Source: a virus
Direction: 5' to 3' (one strand)
IMG/VR virus record: IMGVR_UViG_3300007541_008474
Location: 1-30,359 of that record
Length of the DNA: 30,359 nucleotides
In this document: positions 8,291 to 16,048 of the stretch, piece after piece
Layout: each line of letters opens with the position of its first letter
Numbering within the stretch: the stretch's first letter is position 1
The notes under the pieces: model-generated
Database searches by the model: none
What the model saw: the letters and a program-made list of their open reading frames with translations, nothing else
What the model was told of the DNA's origin: nothing
Position numbers and translations under genes: made by a program

Positions 8291-9565
8291 TTAGTCCTTC
8301 AAAAAGAAACTGCGGAAAACTTCCAGTACACTGGATTCATTATACAGTTTTTCCATGCTCAGGTTATCAAACTCATCTTGCAGATCTTCTAGATCGCCCC
8401 AGAGTTGCGATTGACCTTGCAGGCTTCCAACCAGCTGGTTCATGGCTCCATAGTCACGCATGATCTCAACATAGGCCATGAACTGAGCTTTCTTCAGTAT
8501 GGGTCCTAGTTTGTTACGTACGGCTTTGCCATCGTCTCCGACGTTATCACCATCACTGGCCTGAGCCAGGTAGACATTCCAGTTATCCTTGTAACGCTCT
8601 TTGATGATACGATCACACAGATCATAGGCTGTACTAACAACTGTACCACCGCTTTCACGCTTGGTGAAGAATTCTTCTTCGTTACATTCCTCAGCAGTTT
8701 CATGATGACGAACGAACACTACATCAATGTTCTTGTATCTGCGTTGCAGAAACAGGTGCAAGAGTATGAAGAATTTCTTGGCTATGGTCTTTTCACGCTC
8801 GCCCATGCTAAAGCTAACGTCTAGAATACAGAACACCACGGCCTGTGTAATAGGCTTGGGTACAGCCACATAATTGTTGAACCTAAGATCAACATTGTCC
8901 AGAAATCCTACGGCATTGGAGCGAACACGAAGCCTGCGAATCTCTTCGGTAATCTCAGCACGACGTTCTTCGTCTGTGGTATTTTCAAGCTCGGCTTCAA
9001 GTTCATGAATTTTCTTGAGCTTGGGATACTTGAGAGCAATACGTCGGCTTAGACCAGCCATGGCGGTTCGTTCAATGTTCAGGTTACTGGGCAGGCCTGC
9101 AGTTGTAAACCCTGCACGCTGCTTCTGAACCGAAGTCATTTGCTTTTCGGATTTCTTGATGAGATCGGGTAGCTCCAGATCCTCAAAAATCAGATCCAGA
9201 TATTCGTCATAGCTTAGCAGGAACTGAAATTCATCGTCGCCGCCTTGCCCACGAGCTCCTTTGGTACCACGGCCACCGCCAGACCCAGACTTGGGTTTGT
9301 CGATGTGATCACCAGGAACATAGTCTTTGTTACCAGGTAAAACATAATCCCAGTCACCACTGTCCTGTTTATGACCAAATCTGGGCTCGTCAGTTCCAAT
9401 ACCAGGAAGACTGATTTCCTGTTCACCAGTATCAGAAATGCTGCGTTTGGTAATATGCTTTTTCGCAGCTTCTCTGATCTGTTTCTTGAAGCGATCCAAG
9501 AACCTCTGACGATTGCTGAGGTTCTTTTTGCCAGGATTTTTCCTGCGATCGATAATAATCGGCAT
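8291..9565 (-). CDS. yeaH: YeaH/YhbH family VWA protein (DUF444)
   Basis: A 424-aa protein. The N-terminus is basic (RRKNPGKKNLSNRQRFLDRF), then comes a Gly-rich linker, and the C-terminal half is a von Willebrand A-like domain with the metal-site motif D-V-S-F-S in ILDVSFSMGE. Motifs FVRHHETAEE and ESGGTVVSTAYD are typical of the family. In E. coli YeaH is encoded with kinase YeaG and may be its partner. It starts 3 nt after the prkA stop and has only a weak ribosome-binding site, so it is probably translationally coupled. Confidence 0.92.
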   Translation of the reverse strand: MPIIIDRRKNPGKKNLSNRQRFLDRFKKQIREAAKKHITKRSISDTGEQEISLPGIGTDEPRFGHKQDSGDWDYVLPGNKDYVPGDHIDKPKSGSGGGRGTKGARGQGGDDEFQFLLSYDEYLDLIFEDLELPDLIKKSEKQMTSVQKQRAGFTTAGLPSNLNIERTAMAGLSRRIALKYPKLKKIHELEAELENTTDEERRAEITEEIRRLRVRSNAVGFLDNVDLRFNNYVAVPKPITQAVVFCILDVSFSMGEREKTIAKKFFILLHLFLQRRYKNIDVVFVRHHETAEECNEEEFFTKRESGGTVVSTAYDLCDRIIKERYKDNWNVYLAQASDGDNVGDDGKAVRNKLGPILKKAQFMAYVEIMRDYGAMNQLVGSLQGQSQLWGDLEDLQDEFDNLSMEKLYNESSVLEVFRSFFLKD

Positions 9566-9568
9566 GGT

Positions 9569-11518
9569 TTAGCCCGCCTTGTTTACTCGCATGTACCATT
9601 CGACCAGACGCTTGACCTGTTTGGCTGTATAACCTTTTTCCATCATACGACCAACAAAGTCATCGTGTTTCTTCTGGTCGGACTGTGTTGCCTTGGCTCC
9701 GAAGCTAATTACTGGTAACAGATCCTCGGTGCTGGCAAACATTTTCTTCTCGATTACCTTGCGAAGCTTCTCATAGCTGGTCCAGGCAACTTCGCCGCCT
9801 GTCTTGGCTCGCTGGCGCAGGGTAAACTGAACAACCTCATTACGGAAGTCCTTGGGATTGGCAATACCTGCAGGCTTCTCAATCTTCTCGAGCTCGGTGT
9901 TCAGGACACCACGATCAAACAACTGTCCTGTATCAGGATCCTTGAAGTCAATTTCCTGCATCCAATGATCAGCGTACTCAATGTAACGATCGAAAAGATT
10001 CTGACCATAGTCATTGTAGGCTTCCAGATAATTTTGCTGGATCTCATTGCCAATGAATTCAGCATAATCCTTGATCAGGTAGCTCTTGATAAAGCCCAGG
10101 TAACGCGCTTCGGTGTCGGCACTAAACTGTTCACGACGAATGGCTTCTTCCAGAACTAACATTAGATGCACTGGATCGGCTGCGACTTCCTCGGGATCAT
10201 GGTTGAAGGTCTTGCTCAGGATCTTGAACGCAAAACGTGTACTGATTCCGTTCATGCCTTCATCAACACCTGCAACATCACGGTATTCCTGCATGCTCTT
10301 GCTGCGTGGGTCTGTCTCTTTGATGTTCTGTCCATCATAGACGCGCATTTTGCTATAAGGATTACTGTTCTCATGTTCCTTGAGACGAGTCAGTACACAA
10401 AACTCTGAAAGCAATTTCAGGGTCAGTGGAGCGCAACTGGCCTTGCGAAGGTCTGAACTTTCTAACATCTTGGTATAGATGCTCTGCTCTTCGCTAACAC
10501 GCAAGCAGTATGGTACCTTGATGACACAGATACGATCCAGGAAGGCTTCATTGTTCTTGTTGTTCTTGAAGGTCTGCCATTCAGACTCGTTACTGTGAGC
10601 CAGGACCACACCATTGAAAGGAATGGCGCTAATTGCCTCAGTACCCACATAATTGCCTTCCTGAGTAGCAGTCAGCAATGGATGCAGGACCTTGATAGGT
10701 GCCTTGAACATCTCAACAAATTCCATGAGACCCTGGTTACCACGGCACAGGGCACCGCTGAAGCTATAGCTGTCTGGATCATTCTGGCTGAAGTGTTCCA
10801 GCTTACGAATGTCAGTCTTACCAACCAGGCTGCTAATGTCCTGATTATTTTCATCACCAGGCTCGGTCTTGACAACTGCAATCTGTTCAAGTTTGCTGGG
10901 CATGAGCTTGACAACACTGAACTTGCTTAGGTCGCCGTTGAACTCTTTGAGGCGCTTGGTAGCCCAGGGACTGGGAATGGTATTCAGATAACGCTTATTG
11001 ATACCAAACTGGTCAGCCATGACCTTGTGATAACGACTATGGCTAAACAGGCCCAGTGGTGATTCAAACACTGGACTGATTTCGTCTTCTGTGGCTAGTA
11101 CATAGACAGGGAATGTCTCCATGAGTTCCTTGAGACGTTCTGCCAGACTTGATTTACCACCACCAACAGGACCCAGAAGGTACAGGATCTGTTTGCGTTC
11201 TTCCAGCCCCTGGGCAGCATGTTTGAAGTATCCAACAATGCGCTCAATGGTATCTTCCATGCCATAGAAGTCTCTGAACGCTGGATAGGTTTTGATGGTA
11301 CGATTCAAGAAGATGCGACTCAGTCGTGTATCTTCACTGGTGTCAACGAATTCTGGTTCGCCAATGGCTTTTACCATACGCTCAGGAGCGGTAGCATAGG
11401 CCATGTGATCCTGTTTACACAATTCCAAATACTCAGGAACTGTCAGGCGTTCAGAACGGGTTTCCGACCAGTTGTTCTGAAATAGGTTGGCGATATCCAG
11501 CTTATTGTCCTTTTCCAT
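9569..11518 (-). CDS. prkA: PrkA/YeaG AAA+ serine protein kinase
   Basis: A 649-aa protein of normal family length. The N-terminal AAA domain has Walker A GPVGGGKS (residues 116-123) and the conserved start YLELCKQDHMAYATAPERM. The region FRGNQG-like LCRGNQGLMEFVEMFKAP and the C-terminal PrkA domain (residues about 400-640) are also present. Family members phosphorylate proteins under starvation and may have Lon-like activity. GAGGA precedes the ATG by 8 nt. It heads the trio and follows speD, so it should be made early with the replication proteins. The targets cannot be read from sequence. Confidence 0.94.
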   Translation of the reverse strand: MEKDNKLDIANLFQNNWSETRSERLTVPEYLELCKQDHMAYATAPERMVKAIGEPEFVDTSEDTRLSRIFLNRTIKTYPAFRDFYGMEDTIERIVGYFKHAAQGLEERKQILYLLGPVGGGKSSLAERLKELMETFPVYVLATEDEISPVFESPLGLFSHSRYHKVMADQFGINKRYLNTIPSPWATKRLKEFNGDLSKFSVVKLMPSKLEQIAVVKTEPGDENNQDISSLVGKTDIRKLEHFSQNDPDSYSFSGALCRGNQGLMEFVEMFKAPIKVLHPLLTATQEGNYVGTEAISAIPFNGVVLAHSNESEWQTFKNNKNNEAFLDRICVIKVPYCLRVSEEQSIYTKMLESSDLRKASCAPLTLKLLSEFCVLTRLKEHENSNPYSKMRVYDGQNIKETDPRSKSMQEYRDVAGVDEGMNGISTRFAFKILSKTFNHDPEEVAADPVHLMLVLEEAIRREQFSADTEARYLGFIKSYLIKDYAEFIGNEIQQNYLEAYNDYGQNLFDRYIEYADHWMQEIDFKDPDTGQLFDRGVLNTELEKIEKPAGIANPKDFRNEVVQFTLRQRAKTGGEVAWTSYEKLRKVIEKKMFASTEDLLPVISFGAKATQSDQKKHDDFVGRMMEKGYTAKQVKRLVEWYMRVNKAG

Positions 11519-11552
11519 TAATATGTCCTCATAACGGTGATTGAAAGGATAC

Positions 11553-11924
11553 CTATACTGGTATTTCGGTTAGACAAGTTTCTCTATCTAAATACTTATA
11601 CTCTAGTTTTACTGGATCAAATTCTCGAATCTTGTCCAGCACAACATTGGGGTCTAGATCGCTGCAGGTATAAACATCTAATTGCAGCAGACCTGGATCT
11701 GACTCATCCCAGACATGTAATGCAATATGACTGGTTTCTATGATTACTACACCAGTTACTCCACGATTTCCTGGTACATCCAGGTAGGTAGTAATTGGAC
11801 CCTGAAGAATTTTCATGCCAATATCTGTTACCATCTGAGTAAGCCAGCCATGTACCCAGTTTGGATCACTGGGAGTATTTCTGGTTTCAGCTCTGATAAT
11901 CAGATGCAGGTGCCTATTAGCCAT
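11553..11924 (-). CDS. speD: S-adenosylmethionine decarboxylase proenzyme (SpeD)
   Basis: A 123-aa protein of the short bacterial/archaeal AdoMetDC class. The self-cleavage serine that becomes the pyruvoyl group is S65 in ETSHIALHVW; catalytic H70 and C87 (VYTCSD) are also in place. The residue before the serine is Thr, where the Thermotoga enzyme has Glu, which may affect processing. The enzyme makes decarboxylated AdoMet, the aminopropyl donor for spermidine. AGGAGG stands 6 nt before the ATG. SpeD is a known auxiliary gene of marine T4-like phages. It is the first gene of the leftward replication operon. Confidence 0.93.
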   Translation of the reverse strand: MANRHLHLIIRAETRNTPSDPNWVHGWLTQMVTDIGMKILQGPITTYLDVPGNRGVTGVVIIETSHIALHVWDESDPGLLQLDVYTCSDLDPNVVLDKIREFDPVKLEYKYLDRETCLTEIPV

Positions 11925-11934
11925 GGGTCCTCCT

Positions 11935-11942
11935 GATAAATA
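11935..11942 (+). promoter_or_regulatory. T4-like late promoter for the rightward cassette
   Basis: GATAAATA on the plus strand matches NATAAATA and lies 45 nt before the ATG at 11987. It is the only such motif pointing into the only plus-strand gene cassette. It sits in the 62-nt space between divergent speD and the 38-aa gene. Confidence 0.6.
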
Positions 11943-11986
11943 AATGGCTAGTTATGAATACTTGACAACACATCTAAGGAGCAATC

Positions 11987-12103
11987 ATGCTTGAAGCAAT
12001 TTTCTGGATGATAATTGGAGCATTCATAGGCTGGAATCTACCACAACCTGAATTCGCCAAAAACATACAGTCCAAAATTCTGAAGCTCATGGGCCGTGAA
12101 TAA
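11987..12103 (+). CDS. 38-aa single-span membrane protein
   Basis: A short frame MLEAIFWMIIGAFIGWNLPQ followed by a basic amphipathic tail. AAGGAG ends 5 nt before the ATG, a near-ideal ribosome-binding site, which supports translation despite the size. One membrane span with an N-out or N-in short end is seen. It opens a three-gene plus-strand cassette behind a late promoter; small late membrane proteins in phages are often virion components, holins or holin partners. Function is inferred from context only. Confidence 0.7.
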   Translation: MLEAIFWMIIGAFIGWNLPQPEFAKNIQSKILKLMGRE

Positions 12104-12130
12104 GTGGAACATGAACTAGGATATATCAAA

Positions 12131-12406
12131 ATGGACTTCTTTTCATTTCTGGCAGAAGTCGGATTCCCCATAGCTGCATCACTGGCTGCTGGTTATTTCG
12201 TATTTCTCACTATAAAGTTCATTCTAGCATCTGTTACTGATACTGTCAATGGTTTAACAGTAATTATTGACAATTTGGATACTAGAGTTGATACCATGAC
12301 AAACGATCTCCAAAGAGTTGACGTAAAAATCAGTCACGCTCTGGGTGTCGAACCTGACTACGACCGAATCAGTCGAGCCGAGCAAAAAGACCACAGGAGA
12401 GACTAA
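12131..12406 (+). CDS. Small membrane protein, paralogue of the next gene
   Basis: A 91-aa protein with an N-terminal membrane span (GFPIAASLAAGYFVFLTIKF) and a heptad-like helical C-terminus (DTVNGLTVIIDNLDTRVDTM) ending in charged residues. I chose the ATG at 12131 because a GTG at 12104 abuts the previous stop with no ribosome-binding site, whereas AGGAT precedes 12131. The GFPxxAxxxxGYFVF motif recurs in the next gene, showing duplication. The layout, one anchor plus coiled coil, resembles YvrJ/BhlA-like or holin-type phage proteins. Confidence 0.75.
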   Translation: MDFFSFLAEVGFPIAASLAAGYFVFLTIKFILASVTDTVNGLTVIIDNLDTRVDTMTNDLQRVDVKISHALGVEPDYDRISRAEQKDHRRD

Positions 12407-12711
12407 TGGAAGACTTAGCCGTTCTAATCGGTAAGTATGGATTCCCAGTTATTGCTGCCTGTGGTATGGGGTACTTCGTCTTTTATATATGGACCTGGGT
12501 CACTAAGGAAGTCAAACCTGTACTATCTGAGAACAAAAAGACTCTGCTCTTACTCATAGATCGTATACGACTTCTGGACAATGATATAATTAGATTGAAT
12601 CAGAAGGTCACAACCATTCTTCAGCTCCGTGGCAAAGCCATTGAGAAAGAAAGAATACTCATAGAGAGAGAATTGAATAATGTGGATGACCCAAAATCAG
12701 GTAAATCATAG
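12406..12711 (+). CDS. Small membrane protein, holin-like layout
   Basis: A 101-aa protein with GFPVIAACGMGYFVFYIWTW as its N-terminal span and a long polar helix (LLLIDRIRLLDNDIIRLNQK) likely to form a coiled coil. The ATG overlaps the preceding stop (TAATG), and AGGAGA lies just upstream, so translation is coupled. It is a diverged copy of the 91-aa gene before it. The pair could form a hetero-oligomeric membrane complex; whether this is a lysis or virion role is not known. Confidence 0.75.
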   Translation: MEDLAVLIGKYGFPVIAACGMGYFVFYIWTWVTKEVKPVLSENKKTLLLLIDRIRLLDNDIIRLNQKVTTILQLRGKAIEKERILIERELNNVDDPKSGKS

Positions 12712-12727
12712 CATAGATTTGTGGGTA

Positions 12728-12753
12728 GCGTATAGCCTTTTTTGGTTATACGC
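12728..12753. terminator. Strong hairpin between convergent genes
   Basis: GCGTATAGCC and GGTTATACGC form a 10-bp stem (one G-U in plus-strand RNA) around a TTTTTT loop. It lies between the plus-strand cassette and the convergent exported-protein gene. No U-run follows on either strand, so it may act as a transcript end stabiliser or depend on other factors. Confidence 0.6.
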
Positions 12754-12770
12754 TCCTTACATGCTCTTGC

Positions 12771-13169
12771 CTAAAGAGGGCGTTTGCCAGTCTTAGTCCC
12801 TGGTTCAGAGGACTTGGATGAATCAATTTCATAGGCCGTGGCATCAGTACCTGAGCCTACAACACAGGCATGTTTACCATCTACTAATAGTATGGACCAG
12901 CTGCCTTTTTCTGGATTGACTGCTAATACCCATCCAGCCTGGCCCTGCCCAACCTGACTCATGCCTGTAAATATTACCTGCTCGCCATGCTGTTTCTGAA
13001 CAAACTCCATGGTCTTATCCATCTTGTTACAGACAACACGTAATCCGTTGTTTGGCATATACCAACCATCTTTGCCCATTTCTCTGCCCTGTTCGGGGCC
13101 AGGAATTCCCTGGGCAGTCGCGGAACCAATCATCGCCACACTTGCTACGGAAGCCAGAAATTTTTTCAT
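12771..13169 (-). CDS. Exported hypothetical protein
   Basis: A 132-aa protein with a classical signal peptide: MKKFLASVASVAMIGSATAQ with probable cleavage after ATA or TAQ. The mature part has two Cys (VVCNKM, HACVVG) that could form a disulfide, and ends in a Ser/Lys-rich disordered tail. GGAG precedes the start. Exported proteins of this type occur in T4-like marine phages with unknown role; the periplasm is the likely location. Confidence 0.7.
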   Translation of the reverse strand: MKKFLASVASVAMIGSATAQGIPGPEQGREMGKDGWYMPNNGLRVVCNKMDKTMEFVQKQHGEQVIFTGMSQVGQGQAGWVLAVNPEKGSWSILLVDGKHACVVGSGTDATAYEIDSSKSSEPGTKTGKRPL

Positions 13170-13195
13170 GGCATGCTCCAGTTGGTTGAAAAAAC

Positions 13196-13750
13196 TTATA
13201 GTAGACGACTGTGTTTGGGTAAACCAGCAGTCAGGTATTCCATCTGATCGGCTAGGATGTTTCTGTTCTGTAAAATAATGTTCTCATAATGATTTGGAAC
13301 ATAGGGAACATACAGAAGTTCTAGTCCTGATTCTTTCAGAGTCTTGTTGTCCTTTTTGCTGTTACAGGTACGGCAAGCAGTAACAACATTCATCCAGGTA
13401 TCAGTACCACCACGGCTTCGTGGCAGGATATGATCACGACTTAGTTTGGCTGAGTTTTGATGCACTGCACCACAATAGGCGCACATCATTCTGTCACGAC
13501 CAAACAGGGTTCGGTTACTCAATGCAACCTTGCTATGCTTTTCTGGCACAAAGCCATGACCTTTGATAGCAATGATACTGGTACTTTCAATGTAGCTCTT
13601 GTCGCCTGTGCGCTGAATTCCGCCGTGATATTTACAAACAACCTCGCCCATGTACCAGGCTACGCTATCTGTTGCATGATAGCTAATTGCTTCTTCGTAA
13701 CTGATCCACTGTCGTGGGGTTCCGCCAATATCCAAGGCTAGGATAGCCAT
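13196..13750 (-). CDS. HNH endonuclease
   Basis: A 184-aa protein with a C-terminal HNH nuclease domain: zinc-binding C90-x2-C93 (CAYCG), catalytic D106-H107 in SRDHILPRSRGG, N121, and the second knuckle C126-x2-C129 followed by NSKK. Residues 1-85 form a separate beta-rich domain that may recognise a target. It resembles bacterial McrA-like and phage free-standing HNH enzymes. A homing role is possible, but no intron or cut gene is visible nearby. DNA processing or host DNA degradation are alternatives. Confidence 0.88.
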   Translation of the reverse strand: MAILALDIGGTPRQWISYEEAISYHATDSVAWYMGEVVCKYHGGIQRTGDKSYIESTSIIAIKGHGFVPEKHSKVALSNRTLFGRDRMMCAYCGAVHQNSAKLSRDHILPRSRGGTDTWMNVVTACRTCNSKKDNKTLKESGLELLYVPYVPNHYENIILQNRNILADQMEYLTAGLPKHSRLL

Positions 13751-13769
13751 TTGAAAATCCCTCTGTTAT

Positions 13770-13991
13770 CTACTTCTTGGTTCTGTACAACCCTCGGTCC
13801 AGAACGTCCGTATCTTCCCAAATACTGGTTCTGGCATGATGGCTTCGATCTTCGATCGGAAAACTTAGTAATGAGTGCGGACCGTATTTTTCTTCGATTA
13901 TGCGTTTGGCATCAAGCGGGCACGATGCCCAGATATGATAGTGATCAACAACGCCTCTATCAGTTCTAACCTTGGCCTCGAAAATACGCAT
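13770..13991 (-). CDS. Small hypothetical protein
   Basis: A 73-aa soluble protein (start MRIFEAKVRTDRG) with a compact alpha/beta look: beta-strand VVDHYHIWASCPLDAKRIIEEKYG resembles small phage proteins that modify or bind other proteins, but I recognise no family. AAGGCGG lies before the ATG. It lies between the Gly tRNA and the HNH gene, 19 nt from the latter, and is probably early. Confidence 0.6.
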   Translation of the reverse strand: MRIFEAKVRTDRGVVDHYHIWASCPLDAKRIIEEKYGPHSLLSFPIEDRSHHARTSIWEDTDVLDRGLYRTKK

Positions 13992-14010
13992 AGGTCCGCC
14001 TTTTATTTTT

Positions 14011-14086
14011 TGGAGCGGGTAACGAGACTCGAACTCGTGACATCTTCCTTGGCAAGGAAGTGCTCTACCAACTGAGCTACACCCGC
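14011..14086 (-). tRNA. tRNA-Gly (GCC)
   Basis: Full cloverleaf: acceptor GCGGGTG/TACCCGC, D-arm GCTCAGTTGGTAGAGC, anticodon loop TTGCCAA closed by CUUCC/GGAAG, T-loop TTCGAGT, encoded CCA. It stands alone, 4 nt downstream of the 55-aa gene, and is presumably processed from that transcript. Confidence 0.97.
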
Positions 14087-14090
14087 GATG

Positions 14091-14258
14091 TTAATATCTA
14101 TAAAACTTCTCCTGGTTGACTTTTCGGAAATTGAATAAACGGTTTCGTTCGCACCAGGAGCAGCCACCATGATGGCGACAACTTCGGCTCAGATACTGTT
14201 CATGTCCATCTGGTACCGTTTTGCTGGTACCGCGTTCTTTTCTATAGGTTCTTGACAT
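14091..14258 (-). CDS. 55-aa basic Cys/His-rich protein
   Basis: A short frame starting MSRTYRKERGTSK with a cluster C27-R-H-H, C33, C36 (CRHHGGCSWC), likely to bind zinc, and a basic tail. AGGAGA precedes the ATG and a near-consensus promoter lies 22 nt further up. Small proteins beginning MSRT with a similar CSWC motif are familiar from T4-like marine phages. Nucleic-acid binding is a reasonable guess from charge and Cys pattern. Confidence 0.75.
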   Translation of the reverse strand: MSRTYRKERGTSKTVPDGHEQYLSRSCRHHGGCSWCERNRLFNFRKVNQEKFYRY

Positions 14259-14279
14259 TGGCTTCTCCTATTTCAATCA

Positions 14280-14308
14280 ATATTAACGCCTTTCATCCGC
14301 GTTGTCAA
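14280..14308 (-). promoter_or_regulatory. Sigma70-type early promoter
   Basis: Minus strand TTGACA (14308-14303), 17 nt, TAATAT (14285-14280), in the shared GCTTGACAAC context. It drives the 55-aa gene and tRNA-Gly. Confidence 0.8.
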
Positions 14309-14311
14309 GCC

Positions 14312-14605
14312 TTACCAGAACTCTACGGCCCTACCGAAACCTAATACATTGACTCCTAGGAAATAGCAGGCCGTTAGAAACGGAAAGGCTAAACCACGCA
14401 TCCTAGTAGCGAAGAAACTGCACACGCTACCAGCAAAAAAGAATGGGTATATCCAACGCATATCTGGACTCTGGGCACTGATAGCCAGAACCAGACTGGC
14501 TCCCACTGTGAACAGGAAGCCCAGCATTTCGATTTTGAATGCCAGGGGGTTGCTGTTGTAACTTTTTCTCCACCAGGCTCGTATCTCATCAATCTTTGAA
14601 AACAT
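14312..14605 (-). CDS. Three-span membrane protein
   Basis: A 97-aa protein with a basic N-terminus (KIDEIRAWWRKSYNSNP) and three hydrophobic segments near residues 29-45, 51-66 and 73-90. No transporter signature is clear. It overlaps the end of the GNAT-like gene by 17 nt. Similar small multi-span proteins occur in T4-like marine phages; function unknown. Confidence 0.7.
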   Translation of the reverse strand: MFSKIDEIRAWWRKSYNSNPLAFKIEMLGFLFTVGASLVLAISAQSPDMRWIYPFFFAGSVCSFFATRMRGLAFPFLTACYFLGVNVLGFGRAVEFW

Positions 14606-15029
14606 ATTCGAAGTTCACTGTTTCAGTATTCATTCTAAATTCTGTGGCACCATTCTTTAGGTGAAATCTTCGAGCAAGTTCAGTGTGTGGACTCAGAGTA
14701 ACAAACCTGGTTATGTGTGGCATGCTTTCTCTGATGTATTTGGATACTTCAAGTATGATGTCGCGACCAGCTCCAGGCTTGTAACTCCAGACTGTATAGA
14801 ATACAGCGGTGTCGGGACTTAGACATTCTACAAATAGTTCTGATTCGGTACTGGGAACATGACCCAGGTAGCTAACACAGATAACTGCTGCAGGGTGTGG
14901 TCTCTCAAGCACAAACACATCACGATTTGTACCTATGCGTTGGTCATGAGGTATAAAGGGACGCACAGGATCGTCACGCAGAAGCGCAAAATACGCATCA
15001 TTGGAACTTAGTAATCTGGTCAGGGTCAT
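14589..15029 (-). CDS. GNAT-like acetyltransferase-fold protein
   Basis: A 146-aa protein. Strands AVICVSYLGHV and AVFYTVWSYKPGAG, then a helix (REDIILEVSKYI-type) and FVTLSPHTELARRFHLKNGA match the order of the GNAT fold, but the acetyl-CoA loop Q/RxxGxG/A is only approximate (KPGAGRD). Activity is therefore uncertain. Its ATG overlaps the stop of the dehydrogenase gene (ATGA), so it is probably co-translated with the two amino-acid enzymes and may modify an amine or amino acid. Confidence 0.6.
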   Translation of the reverse strand: MTLTRLLSSNDAYFALLRDDPVRPFIPHDQRIGTNRDVFVLERPHPAAVICVSYLGHVPSTESELFVECLSPDTAVFYTVWSYKPGAGRDIILEVSKYIRESMPHITRFVTLSPHTELARRFHLKNGATEFRMNTETVNFEYVFKD

Positions 15030-16039
15030 GTTATCTCCCTATAGGCTTGATTATACTTACCATTCCAGATTAGATCAAAGTTCAGATCTTCCTGTTTGAT
15101 CCAGCCCATGGTCTTTGGCAACTGGTTATGTAACCAAAGATTTAGAACATTGATGACACCATCACCAGTGCTTCGCTGTATGGCTGTATGCTCATCAGTG
15201 CAGGTAATTACGTTGTTGTATTCACGAACTGTATACTGACCCTTGATCCAGCCTGTGGCTGTAATTAGAATTCGAACTTCGTCCTGTATGGTCTGGGGAA
15301 CATGATCCTTGAACAATTTTACAAATGTATCAAATTCTTTGGCCATGTTCAGATCGTCATGCAGGAACTTCATGTGGCTCCAGTGTCCAGGCCAGCGCAG
15401 AGTTCTGTATAGTACTCCGTCGGCTCGACCCAACCAGGTTTCGGCCAGGCTACCAATACCACCGCTGGTAGTAGCAGCTTCCAGAGTCTGTCCACGATGA
15501 GTTACAAAGTCAACATACTGCAGGGGTGCAATCTCAGTCAGCACACCATTGAAAATTGCTGTGCAGGGATGTATGTATTCGTTGATTAGTCCTTCGGCGC
15601 TCCAGGTGCGATAGTACTGCATCTGGTTGGTTGCGTTCACAGGCAAGGCACCTACCATGATCTGAATGTTACGAACAGTATTAAATTCTTTGGCTAGGTT
15701 ATTTGCTATAATACTTACCATGCCTGGTGCCAGACCACACTGGGTAACAAAGCGTCCATGTGTCAGAGTCTTGACAAAATCTGTAACCTGCACACTCTCA
15801 GTCAGGTCAAAGTAGTCTTTGCCGTGGTCATTGCACACGCTGGCAATCTGTTTGTTTAGACTGAATGGTGTGGTTGCCAGGATACCGTCGTTCTGGGAAA
15901 TGATTCCACGAAGAACAGTTTCATCGCTTAGATCATGACCTGTGGTGATATCAAAGCCCTGCACATCCCAACCATCTTTGAAAAGACGATCCAGGACATA
16001 GCTTCCGATATGGCCCAGACCCAGAATTGCTAGTTTCAT
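15026..16039 (-). CDS. Saccharopine/lysine dehydrogenase-like oxidoreductase
   Basis: A 337-aa protein with an N-terminal Rossmann motif GLGHIGS (residues 7-13) for NAD(P). Family motifs are DYFDLTES, CGLAPGMVSIIANNLA, TSGGIGSLAETW and YRTLRWPGHWSHMKFL. These fit the saccharopine-dehydrogenase-like superfamily, nearest in length to L-lysine dehydrogenases; carboxyspermidine dehydrogenases are related but longer. The reaction is likely reductive or oxidative handling of a lysine-like amine. It follows the FAD enzyme by 9 nt, suggesting a shared pathway. The exact substrate cannot be assigned. Confidence 0.85.
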   Translation of the reverse strand: MKLAILGLGHIGSYVLDRLFKDGWDVQGFDITTGHDLSDETVLRGIISQNDGILATTPFSLNKQIASVCNDHGKDYFDLTESVQVTDFVKTLTHGRFVTQCGLAPGMVSIIANNLAKEFNTVRNIQIMVGALPVNATNQMQYYRTWSAEGLINEYIHPCTAIFNGVLTEIAPLQYVDFVTHRGQTLEAATTSGGIGSLAETWLGRADGVLYRTLRWPGHWSHMKFLHDDLNMAKEFDTFVKLFKDHVPQTIQDEVRILITATGWIKGQYTVREYNNVITCTDEHTAIQRSTGDGVINVLNLWLHNQLPKTMGWIKQEDLNFDLIWNGKYNQAYREIT

Positions 16040-16048
16040 ATGTTTACC

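Noticed and set aside
13196-13750. HNH gene as part of a group I intron
   Set aside because: No interrupted gene or intron core is seen around it; it stands as an independent gene.
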